The notes beneath the pieces are model-generated. The model was given only the letters and a program-made list of their open reading frames with translations. It was not told the DNA's origin and ran no database searches. From positions 124,001 to 188,000 of the forward strand of contig NZ_WBUE01000005.1 of NCBI RefSeq assembly GCF_009026145.1: DNA of 64,000 nucleotides, written 5' to 3'. Shown here in pieces: positions 34,331-42,978 of this stretch (position 1 is its first letter; every line of letters starts with the position of its first letter). The DNA comes from Hyphomicrobium sp. (GTDB lineage: Bacteria > Pseudomonadota > Alphaproteobacteria > Rhizobiales > Hyphomicrobiaceae). The position numbers were made by a program, and so were the translations under genes.

Positions 34331-37300
34331 TCACTCCGCTGGCGCGGTGACACCGGTGGTGCCGCGGCGGCGCGTCGAAAGGCGCCGGATCACCACGTAG
34401 AAGACCGGCGTGAAGACGAGGCCGAACAGCGTCACGCCGATCATGCCCCAGAACACGCCGGTGCCGAGCGCGATGCGCATCTCGGCGCCGGCGCCGGTCG
34501 CGATATAGAGCGGCACGACACCGAGCGTGAAAGCGAGCGAGGTCATGAGTATGGGTCGCAGGCGGAGCTTGGCGGCCTCGACCGCCGCCGACACGGTATC
34601 GCGCCCGCGGTCCTCGAGCTGGCGCGCAAACTCGACGATCAGGATCGCATTCTTGGCCGCCAACCCGATGAGCACGATGAAGCCGATCTGGGTGAGGATG
34701 TTGATATCCTGCCCGTGCAAGCTGACGCCGAACAGCGCGCTCAAGAGGCACATCGGCACAATGAGGATGATGGCGAGCGGCAGCGACCAGCTCTCGAACT
34801 GCGCCGCCAACGCCAAAAAGACGAACACGACCGACAAAGCGAAGATGTAGTAGCCGGTGCTGCCGGCCTTCGCCTCCTGATAGGACAAGTCGGTCCATTC
34901 GTAGGTCACGCCGTCGGGCAGCTCGCGCTTGGCGAGATCGGCGATGAGCTGCAGTGCCTGACCGGTGCTGATGCCCGGCTCCATGGCGCCGTTCACCTCG
35001 ATGGTGGGGAACAGATTGTAGCGCGGCATGCGGTCGGGGCCGGCAATGTTGCGGAAGGTGACGAGATTGCCCAGCGGCACCATCTGCCCCATCTCGTTGC
35101 GCACGCGGATGCGCGCCACGTTGTCGGGCTGCACGCGAAATGCGGAGTCTGCCTGTGCCGTCACGCGGTAGGTGCGGCCGAACATGTTGAAGTCGTTGAC
35201 GTAGGCCGAGCCGAGATAGACGCGCAGCGCCTCGAAGATGGATTCCAGCGGCACCTTCAGCATCTGCGCTTTGTCGCGGTCGACATCTACGTACAGCTGT
35301 GGCGTCCCCGTGGAGAAGGTGGTGAACACGTTCTTGATGCCGGGCGTTTCGTTGGCGGCGGCGATGAAGTCGTTGGCGATCTTCTCGAACTCTCTCGGGC
35401 TGAGGTTGGCGCGGTTCTGCAGCCGCATCGAGAAGCCGGTCTGGCCGCCCATGCCGCGCACCGGCGGCGGGATGAACACCGCGGTCTTCGATTCCTCGAT
35501 GCCGTTGAGGCGCGCCGTAACGAGCTCGGAGATCTTTTCTACCGTCAGCCCCTTCGGGAGCCGTTTGGCCGGCTCGTCGACAACGACAAAGATCGCGCCC
35601 GCGTTTGCCGCGTTGGAGAAGGTCGACCCGGAGCGCCCTGTGTAGGCGGATGTATGGGCGACGCCGGGGACCTCCATGATCATGGCGTTGGCGCGCCGGA
35701 CGACCTCATCGGTGCGCGCCAGCGAGGCCCCCTGCGGGAGTTGCAACGAAACGATGAGCAGGCCGCGATCCATCTTTGGGATGAAGCCGGCCGGCGTGTG
35801 CATCAAGAGCCAGCCGGCTGCGCCGAGCAGCAGAGCGTAGGCCGCCAGCATGAGCGGTGCCACCGCGATCACCCGTTGCACGAGTGCACCGTACCCGAGC
35901 GCCAGCTTGTCGAAGCCGCGGTTGAACAGCCGGAAGCCGGTGTGCACCGGCCGCATCAGCAGACTTTCATTGCGGTGCGCATCGTGCGGCTTCAACAGGG
36001 TCGCGCACAGAGCCGGGCTCAAGGTGAGCGAGTTGAAGGCCGAGATGATCGTCGCCGTCGCCACCGTGACGGCGAACTGTCGGTAGAACTGTCCGGTGAT
36101 GCCGCCGATGAAGGCCGTCGGCACGAACACGGCCGTGAGCACCAGGGCAATGGCGATCAACGCCGTGCCGACCTCGTCCATCGTCACGCGCGCCGCCTCG
36201 ACCGGCCGCAGGCCATCGCGCAGCTTGCGCTCGACATTCTCGACCACGACGATGGCGTCGTCGACGACGATGCCGACAGCGAGCACCAGGCCGAACAGCG
36301 TCAGCATGTTGATGGAGAAGCCGAGTGCCTGCATCACCGCGAAAGTGCCGATCAGCGATACGGGGATCGTGACAAGGGGGATGATCGTCGCCCGCCACGT
36401 TTGCAGAAACAGCAGCACGACGATGACGACCAAGGCCACCGCCTCGAGGATGGTGATGTACAGCTCGGCGATGGAGTACTCGATGAAATCCGTCGGGTTA
36501 TAGATGATGCGGTATTCGAGGTCCTTGGGGAATCGCTGCGAGATGCGCTGCATCTCGGCTTTGATGGCGTTTGCCGTGTCGATGGCGTTGGAGCCGGGCT
36601 GCTGCGTGACGATCAGCACCGTTGCCGGGTAAGCGTCCTGATAGCCGTAGGTCGTGTAGTTCAAGGCGCCGAGCTCGACGCGGCCGACGTCCTTCACGCG
36701 CACGACGCGGCCATCCTGGCCGGTCTTCAACACGATGTTCTCGAACTCGCTTGGCTGCAGAAGTCGCCCTTTTAGCTGCAGAGAGAGCTGGAAGGCACCC
36801 ATGTCGGGCTGCGGCGGCTGGCCGAGCGCGCCGCCGGCGACCTGCAGATTCTGCGCGCGCAGGGCGGCGAGCACCTCGTCAGCGGTCATGCCGCGCAGTG
36901 CGATACGTTCCGGATCGAGCCAGATGCGCATCGAATATTCGCGCGCGCCGAACAGGGAGACCTCCCCGACGCCGGGAATGCGCGCCAGCTCGTCGCGCAC
37001 GTTGAGCAGCGCGTAATTGGAGGTATAGACCTGGTCATAGGTTCCGTTGGGGGAGACGAGGTGCACGACCAATAGAAGGTCGGGCGTTCGCTTGTTGACG
37101 GTGATGCCGTTGCGGCGCACTTCCTCCGGCAGGCGCGGCTCTGCCGCCGAGACGCGGTTCTGCACCAGCACCTGAGCCTTATCGATGTCGGTGCCGATAT
37201 CGAAGGTAACGCTGAGCTGCATGTTCCCGTCGTCGGTCGACTGGGAATACATGTAGATCATGTCCTCGACGCCGTTCACCTCCTGCTCGATGACCGAGGC

Positions 37301-37489
37301 AACGGTATCAGCGACCGTGACGGCGTTGGCGCCGGGATAGGAGGCGTTGACCGATATCGTGGGCGGAACGATCTCGGGGAACTGCGCAACGGGCAGCGTC
37401 AGATAGGCGATCGAGCCGACGATCAGAATGACCAACGAGATGACCGAAGCAAAGATCGGGCGGGCGATGAAGAAATGGCTAAAGCGCAT
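34331..37489 (-). CDS. RND efflux permease, AcrB/MexF type (HAE1)
   Basis: 1052 aa, twelve helices and two large periplasmic loops. Seen: FFIARPIFASVISLVILIVG at the N-terminus, the proton-relay pair VGIVVDDAIVVVENVE in helix 4, and near the C-terminus LTQIGFIVLIGLAAKNAIL. Length is normal. It exports drugs or other amphiphiles using the proton gradient. The stop lies 4 bp from the stop of the Mg2+ ATPase (convergent), and the adaptor gene precedes it by 15 bp. No outer-membrane channel gene or regulator is adjacent. Confidence 0.93.
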   Translation of the reverse strand: MRFSHFFIARPIFASVISLVILIVGSIAYLTLPVAQFPEIVPPTISVNASYPGANAVTVADTVASVIEQEVNGVEDMIYMYSQSTDDGNMQLSVTFDIGTDIDKAQVLVQNRVSAAEPRLPEEVRRNGITVNKRTPDLLLVVHLVSPNGTYDQVYTSNYALLNVRDELARIPGVGEVSLFGAREYSMRIWLDPERIALRGMTADEVLAALRAQNLQVAGGALGQPPQPDMGAFQLSLQLKGRLLQPSEFENIVLKTGQDGRVVRVKDVGRVELGALNYTTYGYQDAYPATVLIVTQQPGSNAIDTANAIKAEMQRISQRFPKDLEYRIIYNPTDFIEYSIAELYITILEAVALVVIVVLLFLQTWRATIIPLVTIPVSLIGTFAVMQALGFSINMLTLFGLVLAVGIVVDDAIVVVENVERKLRDGLRPVEAARVTMDEVGTALIAIALVLTAVFVPTAFIGGITGQFYRQFAVTVATATIISAFNSLTLSPALCATLLKPHDAHRNESLLMRPVHTGFRLFNRGFDKLALGYGALVQRVIAVAPLMLAAYALLLGAAGWLLMHTPAGFIPKMDRGLLIVSLQLPQGASLARTDEVVRRANAMIMEVPGVAHTSAYTGRSGSTFSNAANAGAIFVVVDEPAKRLPKGLTVEKISELVTARLNGIEESKTAVFIPPPVRGMGGQTGFSMRLQNRANLSPREFEKIANDFIAAANETPGIKNVFTTFSTGTPQLYVDVDRDKAQMLKVPLESIFEALRVYLGSAYVNDFNMFGRTYRVTAQADSAFRVQPDNVARIRVRNEMGQMVPLGNLVTFRNIAGPDRMPRYNLFPTIEVNGAMEPGISTGQALQLIADLAKRELPDGVTYEWTDLSYQEAKAGSTGYYIFALSVVFVFLALAAQFESWSLPLAIILIVPMCLLSALFGVSLHGQDINILTQIGFIVLIGLAAKNAILIVEFARQLEDRGRDTVSAAVEAAKLRLRPILMTSLAFTLGVVPLYIATGAGAEMRIALGTGVFWGMIGVTLFGLVFTPVFYVVIRRLSTRRRGTTGVTAPAE

Positions 37490-37504
37490 GGTGTGCCCGC
37501 TGCC

Positions 37505-38782
37505 TCAAGGCTTGGTCTGCGCGCCGGCGTCGCTTGCTGCATCCGATACCGTGAGCGGGGCGCGGCGCGGCACGATCTTATGCCCCTCCTTCACGCGCTG
37601 CTGGCCGCGCAGAATTACCCAGTCGCCGGGGTCGAGGCCCTTGCGGATCACGCGCAGGCCGCCATCGATCGGCCCGAGCTCGACCGTGCGCCGGACCGGA
37701 ATGTTGTCGTCGCCGACGACGTAGACGAAGCGGTTGGCCTGGTCGGTGCCGATCGCCTCGTCGGGCAGCAGCAGCGCGGTATATTCCGGCGAACCCTGCA
37801 GGCGCACACGCGCGAACATGCCCGGCGAGAAGAAGCGGTCATGGTTGGGCAGGATGGCTCTGGCGCGCAGCGTTCCGGTGTCCTGGTCGAGCCGGTTCTC
37901 GAGGAAGTCGAGCTTGGCATCGTGCGGAAAGCCGCTCTCGTCGGGCAGCCCGATGCCGACGGCGGCGCCGATGATGCCGCTGGCGCCCTTGCCGCTCGAT
38001 TGCGAGATGCGCTGGTATTTCAGCGCATTGTTCTCGCTGACGTCGAAGTAGATGTAGATCGGGTCCTGCTTGACGATGGTGGTGAGGATGGTGGAGGCGC
38101 GGTCGGTTCCCCCGCCGCTGACGAAGTTACCGGGTGTCACCAGCGTGCGGCTGATGCGCCCCGAGATCGGCGCCGTGATACGGCAGAAGCTCAACTCCAG
38201 CTCCGCCGCCTTGACGCGTGCTTCGGCAATCTTCACCAGCGCCTCGGCGTCGCGTAGCAGGTTCTCGCGATCATCGAATGCCTTCTTGGAGATGTGCTCG
38301 CTCTTCAAGAGTGGCCGGCCGCGCTCCACGTCCAGCTTGGCATTGCTGACGCTCACTTTGGCCTGGTTGAGTTGCGCCTTGGCCTGATCGAGTGCGCGCT
38401 CAAAGGGACGCGGGTCGATCGTGAATAGAAGGTCGCCGGCCTTCACGTCTTCGCCGTCGGTGAACTTCACTTCGGTTAGGTAGCCGGAAACGCGCGCGCG
38501 CACATCGACCGCCTCCACAGCGTCGAAGCGGCCGGTGTACTCGTCCCATTCGATGACGTTGCGGCTGGCGGGGCGGCTGACCGTTAGCTCGGGAGGTTGC
38601 ATCGCTGGCGGCGAGCCTGTCGATCTTGCGGCCCCGCCGCCGAGGCGAGCCAAGGTCGATTTGAAAGCGCCGCGCAGATCCTCGATACCGGCTTCGATGC
38701 TGCGCCCGCGCATCGGCCCGAGTGCCGCCACGATCGCTGCGGCGGCCACAACGAGGGCCAGAACGATATAGCTCGGACGCAT
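37505..38782 (-). CDS. RND periplasmic adaptor (membrane fusion protein)
   Basis: 425 aa with an N-terminal helix (YIVLALVVAAAAIVAALG). The lipoyl/barrel-sandwich part starts at VRARVSGYLTEVKFTDGE, the alpha-hairpin at about 150-220 is Lys/Ala-rich, and the second lipoyl half reads CRITAPISGRISRTLVTPG. It bridges the permease encoded just downstream to an outer-membrane TolC-type channel. No lipobox Cys is seen, so it is anchored by the helix. Confidence 0.92.
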   Translation of the reverse strand: MRPSYIVLALVVAAAAIVAALGPMRGRSIEAGIEDLRGAFKSTLARLGGGAARSTGSPPAMQPPELTVSRPASRNVIEWDEYTGRFDAVEAVDVRARVSGYLTEVKFTDGEDVKAGDLLFTIDPRPFERALDQAKAQLNQAKVSVSNAKLDVERGRPLLKSEHISKKAFDDRENLLRDAEALVKIAEARVKAAELELSFCRITAPISGRISRTLVTPGNFVSGGGTDRASTILTTIVKQDPIYIYFDVSENNALKYQRISQSSGKGASGIIGAAVGIGLPDESGFPHDAKLDFLENRLDQDTGTLRARAILPNHDRFFSPGMFARVRLQGSPEYTALLLPDEAIGTDQANRFVYVVGDDNIPVRRTVELGPIDGGLRVIRKGLDPGDWVILRGQQRVKEGHKIVPRRAPLTVSDAASDAGAQTKP

Positions 38783-38998
38783 TACAGCTCTCGAACTTGC
38801 GCTGCGCGCCGCATCGCGCAGCCACGGTGAACCGCGTGTAGCGGTTAAGGCCCGGCCAGCTTACCCGGTCAAAGGTAAATCGGCATGCATATCGCTGTCT
38901 TTCAAGCGAGTTTGCGAGCGCCCCAAGTTTGGATTGGAGTGCCCGGAGACGCTGGTTTCGCCCCGCCAATACGGACGCCTGGGCGCGCTATTGAACGT

Positions 38999-39406
38999 TC
39001 AGGCTACGGCTTTTCCGTCGCGGGCGGCATCAATGCTGAAGGCGCCGGGGCCCGCTGCCACCAGGTAAAGGAAGATGAAGCAAAAGAGGATCGCCGCATC
39101 GCCGCCGTTGAGGGCCGGAAAGGGGCTCTGCGGGGCGTGCGCCATCCAATAGGCAACGGCCATTTGGCCGCTCAGGACGAAGGCGACCGGGCGGGTGAAC
39201 AGACCGAGCAAGACGAGCAGCCCGCCGACCAGCTCGAGGAAGCCGGCGAACCATAGCAGCGTGAACAGCTCCGGCATGGGGCGCTCGGAGGGCGGGAAGC
39301 CCAGCAGCTTCTGCGTGCCGTGCTCAATGAAAAGGATGGCCGCCACGATGCGCAGCACGCCCAGCAGGCGCTGCGCCCACACCGTCTCGAGTTCTGCTCG
39401 CGTCAT
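38999..39406 (-). CDS. DoxX family membrane protein
   Basis: 135 aa, four helices. DoxX features: RIVAAILFIEHGTQKLLGFP near the start and FAGFLELVGGLLVLLGLFTRPVAFVL in the middle. Members are quinol- or thiosulfate-linked or of unknown role; the paralogues in this size class have no fixed function. It is a single gene between the efflux adaptor and nrsF. Confidence 0.88.
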   Translation of the reverse strand: MTRAELETVWAQRLLGVLRIVAAILFIEHGTQKLLGFPPSERPMPELFTLLWFAGFLELVGGLLVLLGLFTRPVAFVLSGQMAVAYWMAHAPQSPFPALNGGDAAILFCFIFLYLVAAGPGAFSIDAARDGKAVA

Positions 39407-39495
39407 ATGGCGTTCCCCGGTCCCGTCGGTCTTCCTTTACGGAAGCGAGCCTAGCGGGCTCCGCTAACTGGCTCAATCGGGAATGGCGACTGCCG

Positions 39496-40134
39496 TTACC
39501 AGCGCAGCAGCCGCGCGCCGAGCAGGGATCCGGCGGTTACCACTATGGCCGTGGCCAATACGTACCAGGCAGCGAGGAACAGTGGGCTGTCGTTCTGGCA
39601 GTGCATCGCATAGAAGGTCGCCGCCATGCCGGCCGCGGCGAGGCCAGCCACGGCACCGGTGAGCGCCGGGCGTGCCGGTGCGCCTTGCCGCAGGGCAATG
39701 ATCAGTACCACAAGCGGCACGGCCGACAGGATTGGGATGAAGATCATGCAGCCCCAAGCGTTCGTTCCGACCATCGTCGGCATCCACTCGGATGAGGGCA
39801 GTGCAAGCAACTCGCTGGCGACCCCCAGGGCGAGCACCAGGGGTGCCGCAAGCAGTATGAGCAATTGAAGCCCGGGTACCTTCTCTGGGCGCGCCAGTCG
39901 CATGATCAGCGCCATGGCCGTCAACAGCAAGGTCAGTGTGAACGCCCACTTGAAGAGAAAGTGCGCATCACCGAGCGCTACTGCCATATCCGGACGCATC
40001 GGCAGCAGAGCGGCAAACACGATGGCCGCAGTGACAACCGCCAGCCCGGCACCGAGGCATACGGTTCGGCCGATGGGCGCACGTGGCGCCGCGGCATCGG
40101 CTGCAATGGCAGAGATCAGGTCGTCGGTCTTCAT
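39496..40134 (-). CDS. nrsF: NrsF/DUF1109 membrane anti-sigma factor
   Basis: 212 aa, six helices. The family closing motif FYAMHCQNDSPLF is present, and the two conserved Cys fall at 129 and 179, close to the two Cys that sense metal in the Caulobacter NrsF. It should hold SigF at the membrane until heavy metal or oxidative stress releases it. The start overlaps the sigF stop by 4 bp, and the bufferin operon it would control is next door. Confidence 0.9.
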   Translation of the reverse strand: MKTDDLISAIAADAAAPRAPIGRTVCLGAGLAVVTAAIVFAALLPMRPDMAVALGDAHFLFKWAFTLTLLLTAMALIMRLARPEKVPGLQLLILLAAPLVLALGVASELLALPSSEWMPTMVGTNAWGCMIFIPILSAVPLVVLIIALRQGAPARPALTGAVAGLAAAGMAATFYAMHCQNDSPLFLAAWYVLATAIVVTAGSLLGARLLRW

Positions 40135-40691
40135 TCGTCTTCGTCTTTCCGGTGTAGGGCGCCGAGCGCCTTGAGGCCGCGATGCAGCGCAACGCGCACC
40201 GCGACTTCCTTCATCTGTAAGCGTTGGGCCACCTCGCGGATCGACTGCCCCTCGAGACTGATGGCGCGCACGACGTCACGCTGGCGCCCGCGCAACCCCG
40301 CGACGAGCCGTTCGGCATCATGTCGGTCCACACCACTGTTGTCCTCCTCGACGGCCAAGGTATCGAGAACGCTTTCGATGGGAACCTGGATGCGACGTCC
40401 GCGCCGACGCAGTGCGTCAATCAGCTTGTGACGGGCAATCGCGCGGACCCACGGGCCGAGCGGCTGGGACGGATCCCACGTATTGCGCTTGAGATGCAGT
40501 GCCAGCAAGGTCTCCTGGACGACATCTTCGACATCGCCGAGCGGGGCGCCGGCTTGGGAGAAACCCCGGCGCACCGCCGAACGCAGGCTGTGGGACAGCG
40601 AAAGAAGCAGCGTCCGATAGGCCGCTCCGTCGCCCTCCATCGCCGCCCGCATCAGGGCAGCCCACTCCTCCTCACGTTGCGCTTGAGCCAC
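40131..40691 (-). CDS. sigF: ECF sigma factor SigF
   Basis: 186 aa. Region 2 is seen around VEDVVQETLLALHLKRNTWDP...WVRAIARHKLIDALRRRGRR and region 4 around LRGRQRDVVRAISLEGQSIREVAQRLQM. Together with NrsF downstream (ATGA) and the buf genes upstream on the other strand this is the SigF-NrsF-bufferin arrangement known from Caulobacter. A promoter matching the reported SigF motif lies 18 bp before its start, which implies self-activation. Confidence 0.9.
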   Translation of the reverse strand: MAQAQREEEWAALMRAAMEGDGAAYRTLLLSLSHSLRSAVRRGFSQAGAPLGDVEDVVQETLLALHLKRNTWDPSQPLGPWVRAIARHKLIDALRRRGRRIQVPIESVLDTLAVEEDNSGVDRHDAERLVAGLRGRQRDVVRAISLEGQSIREVAQRLQMKEVAVRVALHRGLKALGALHRKDEDE

Positions 40692-40709
40692 TAAGCTCCT
40701 CGTAAGCTG

Positions 40710-40735
40710 TTCGCCCTTCGATGCCGTGGCGTTAC
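40710..40735 (-). promoter_or_regulatory. SigF-type promoter GTAACG-N16-CGAA before sigF
   Basis: On the minus strand the -35-like GTAACG (40735-40730) and -10-like CGAA (40713-40710) are 16 bp apart, one mismatch from the Caulobacter SigF motif GTAACC-N16-CGAA as I recall it. It is 18 bp from the sigF start. Confidence 0.55.
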
Positions 40736-40779
40736 ACGGGAGGCGGATTTTCGGTCTTCAAGGCCTGTTCACTTGCCAA

Positions 40780-40804
40780 GTCAACACAAGATCGTGATCT
40801 CGAA
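40780..40804 (+). promoter_or_regulatory. Possible SigF promoter before bufA, GTCAAC-N15-CGAA
   Basis: A weaker match to the same motif with a one-base shorter gap, 136 bp before the bufA start. Offered only because the operon should be SigF-driven. Confidence 0.25.
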
Positions 40805-40940
40805 ACTCTCCCGCCTGAACTTCCGTATCAGGCAGCGGCGGCTTGGGCAACGATGTGGGGATTCGAAGCATTATCGGCTCCGCACACCGGTCGCTTTTTG
40901 ACCGCATAGTGCAACTTCTCGTCAGGATCGGAGAACCAAC

Positions 40941-41213
40941 ATGAAGATCGATATCAACTCAGGTGCAGCTATTGCCGCCGCTGCCGCTGCCCTGCTGATC
41001 GCCGGCACGGCGGTTAGCGCCCCGATGCAGATGGCCGCCGGCGAAAAGGGACACTGCATGGGAGCCAATGCCTGCAAGGGGCAGAGTGCCTGCAAGACTG
41101 CAGCTAATGCCTGCGCCGGACAGAACGCCTGCAAGGGCAAAGGCTTCACCGAGATGACCAAGGAAGAATGCGAGAAGGTTGAAGGCGCCAAGTTCGAGCC
41201 GATGAAGAGCTAA
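40941..41213 (+). CDS. bufA: Bufferin precursor peptide (BufA2-like RiPP)
   Basis: 90 aa with a Sec-type signal (AAIAAAAAALLIAGTAVSA/P). The mature part has six Cys (39, 45, 51, 58, 64, 77), five of them in a repeated ANACKGQ-like pattern with spacing x5, x5, x6, x5. This matches the second class of bufferins, periplasmic copper-binding peptides whose Cys are turned into thiooxazole heterocycles by BufB with BufC. GGATCGGAG precedes the ATG. bufB follows after 33 bp. Confidence 0.85.
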   Translation: MKIDINSGAAIAAAAAALLIAGTAVSAPMQMAAGEKGHCMGANACKGQSACKTAANACAGQNACKGKGFTEMTKEECEKVEGAKFEPMKS

Positions 41214-41246
41214 TCCCGGCAGCAGGAAACAGGGAGCTGGGCCGCC

Positions 41247-42161
41247 ATGGGCATTCGCATGACAGAGGGTTCAACGTCGGCAACGGCGGGCTGCCCAGCT
41301 CAACCTTCGGCCGCTGCCAAGCCGCCATACCTCGGCTTCGGTCTCGGTCTGCGCACGCAGCACTATGCCGACATTCTCGATGGCGACCCGGAGATCGACT
41401 GGTTCGAGGTCATCTCCGAAAACTTCATGGTTCGCGGCGGCCAGCCGCTTGCCATTCTCGACCGCATCGCCGCGCGCTACCCCGTCGTCATGCACGGCGT
41501 GTCGATGTCAATAGCCTCCACGGCGCCGTTCGATGAGGATTATCTCGATGGTCTCGTAGCGTTGGCCAAGCGCGTCGAGCCAAAATGGATTTCCGACCAC
41601 CTGTGCTGGACCGGCGTGCACGGTGTCAATCTGCACGATCTGCTTCCCATCCCTTACACGCGTGAAGCGCTCGATCATGTCGTCGCGCGCGTCCACCACG
41701 TTCAGGAGCGCATCGGCCGCGCCCTGTGCCTGGAGAACGTATCCACCTACGTGCAATTCAACCGCTCGGAGATGTCGGAGTGGGAGTTCATCTCCGAATT
41801 GGCGCGCCGCACGGGCTGCTGGCTCTTGTTCGATGTCAACAACGTCTACGTAAGCGCCTTCAACCACGGCTATGACGCGATGGATTTCCTCAACGGCATC
41901 CCAGCCGACAGAGTCATCCAGTTTCATCTCGCCGGGCACAGCGACATGGTGAACTATGTCGTCGACACGCATGATCATCCGGTGCGCGGCGAGGTATGGG
42001 ATCTTTACGCGGCGGCGCTGCGCCGTTTCGGCCCGGTGTCGACGATGATCGAGCGTGACGATCATATCCCGCCGCTCCCAGAGCTGATGCAGGAGCTGGG
42101 GCACGCGCGCTCGATCGCCGGCGCGGTTCTCGGGCCAGCTGTTGCGCACCCTGCCGCCTGA
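41247..42161 (+). CDS. bufB: MNIO (DUF692) multinuclear iron oxidase, bufferin maturase
   Basis: 304 aa, TIM-barrel DUF692 family: YLGFGLGLRTQHYADIL, DWFEVISENFM, VMHGVSMSIAS, ISDHLCWTG, LENVSTYVQF, FDVNNVYVSAFNHG and HLAGHSD, which together supply the His/Asp/Glu ligands of the iron cluster. It oxidises Cys residues of BufA. ATG 41247 or ATG 41259 may be the start. It lies between bufA and bufC. Confidence 0.92.
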   Translation: MGIRMTEGSTSATAGCPAQPSAAAKPPYLGFGLGLRTQHYADILDGDPEIDWFEVISENFMVRGGQPLAILDRIAARYPVVMHGVSMSIASTAPFDEDYLDGLVALAKRVEPKWISDHLCWTGVHGVNLHDLLPIPYTREALDHVVARVHHVQERIGRALCLENVSTYVQFNRSEMSEWEFISELARRTGCWLLFDVNNVYVSAFNHGYDAMDFLNGIPADRVIQFHLAGHSDMVNYVVDTHDHPVRGEVWDLYAAALRRFGPVSTMIERDDHIPPLPELMQELGHARSIAGAVLGPAVAHPAA

Positions 42162-42187
42162 GCGCCGGCGCCCAGCTGGAGATACCA

Positions 42188-42973
42188 TTGAAGCTCAAAG
42201 ACTTTCAGGACCGGTTCCAGCGCGCCATCCTCGAGGACAACGACGCCATCCTCGAGAATCTCACTGACGGTGCACGCGAGTCGAAAGACAATCTTCTCAA
42301 GGTCTACCGCGACGCCTACGTGCTGCGCTTGATCGACGTGGTCGGCAACGATCACGAGCATTTGCGCCGCTATTTGGGAGAGCTCGAATTTGCCGCCATG
42401 GCGCGCGGCTACATCGCTGCCAATCCCTCGCATAACCCCAATGCGCGCTGGTTCTCGCACCGGCTGCCGGAGTTCCTGCGCACGACGGCGCCCTTTGCGC
42501 AACAGCCCGTGCTGGCCGAGCTTGCTGCGCTCGAGCGGGCGCTCAACGATGCATTCGACGCGGACGATGCGGTGGCGCTCGGCGTCTGCGATCTCGCCGC
42601 CATTCCCGTCGGCGCCTGGTCGGAGCTCGCCTTTGTCGTGCACCCGTCGGCGATCTGTCTCGAAGCCTCGACCAATGCCGGCGCCATATGGATGGCGCTG
42701 AAGGCAGATGCCGAGCCGCCGGTGCCTGTAGTGCTTCCCGCCCCGGTGCGAATCCTAGTCTGGCGGCAGGGCGCCACGGCGATGTTCCGCGAGCTCTCCG
42801 CCGAGGAGGCAATGATGTGGCAGCTGACCGCGGAAGGCACCAATTTCGGCGACGTCTGCCAGATGATGGCGGTGTTCGACATGGCCGAGACGGCGCCGGC
42901 GCGGGCAGCGGGCATTCTGAAAACGTGGCTGGAGACGGGACTGCTCAGCCGCGTGATTGCCCCGGCCGCCTGA
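42188..42973 (+). CDS. bufC: BufC, DUF2063 partner of the MNIO enzyme
   Basis: 261 aa from a TTG start at 42188, with GGAG about 8 bp before it. N-terminal DUF2063 features: FQDRFQRAILEDNDAIL, NLLKVYRDAYVLRLIDVVGNDHEHL and YIAANPSHNPNARWFSHRLP. The C-terminal half (YRWQG-like FREL...AMMWQLTAEGTNFGDVC) is a winged-helix-like precursor-recognition part. It should deliver BufA to BufB. The stop is 5 bp from the convergent efflux operon. Confidence 0.88.
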   Translation: MKLKDFQDRFQRAILEDNDAILENLTDGARESKDNLLKVYRDAYVLRLIDVVGNDHEHLRRYLGELEFAAMARGYIAANPSHNPNARWFSHRLPEFLRTTAPFAQQPVLAELAALERALNDAFDADDAVALGVCDLAAIPVGAWSELAFVVHPSAICLEASTNAGAIWMALKADAEPPVPVVLPAPVRILVWRQGATAMFRELSAEEAMMWQLTAEGTNFGDVCQMMAVFDMAETAPARAAGILKTWLETGLLSRVIAPAA

Positions 42974-42978
42974 GCCGA

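Noticed and set aside
34298-36775. 825-codon open frame antisense to the RND permease gene
   Set aside because: It is Arg/His/Asp-rich, has no ribosome site and mirrors the codon bias of the true gene on the other strand. Similar long antisense frames at 42688-44358, 29809-31020 and 23375-25015 were dropped for the same reason.
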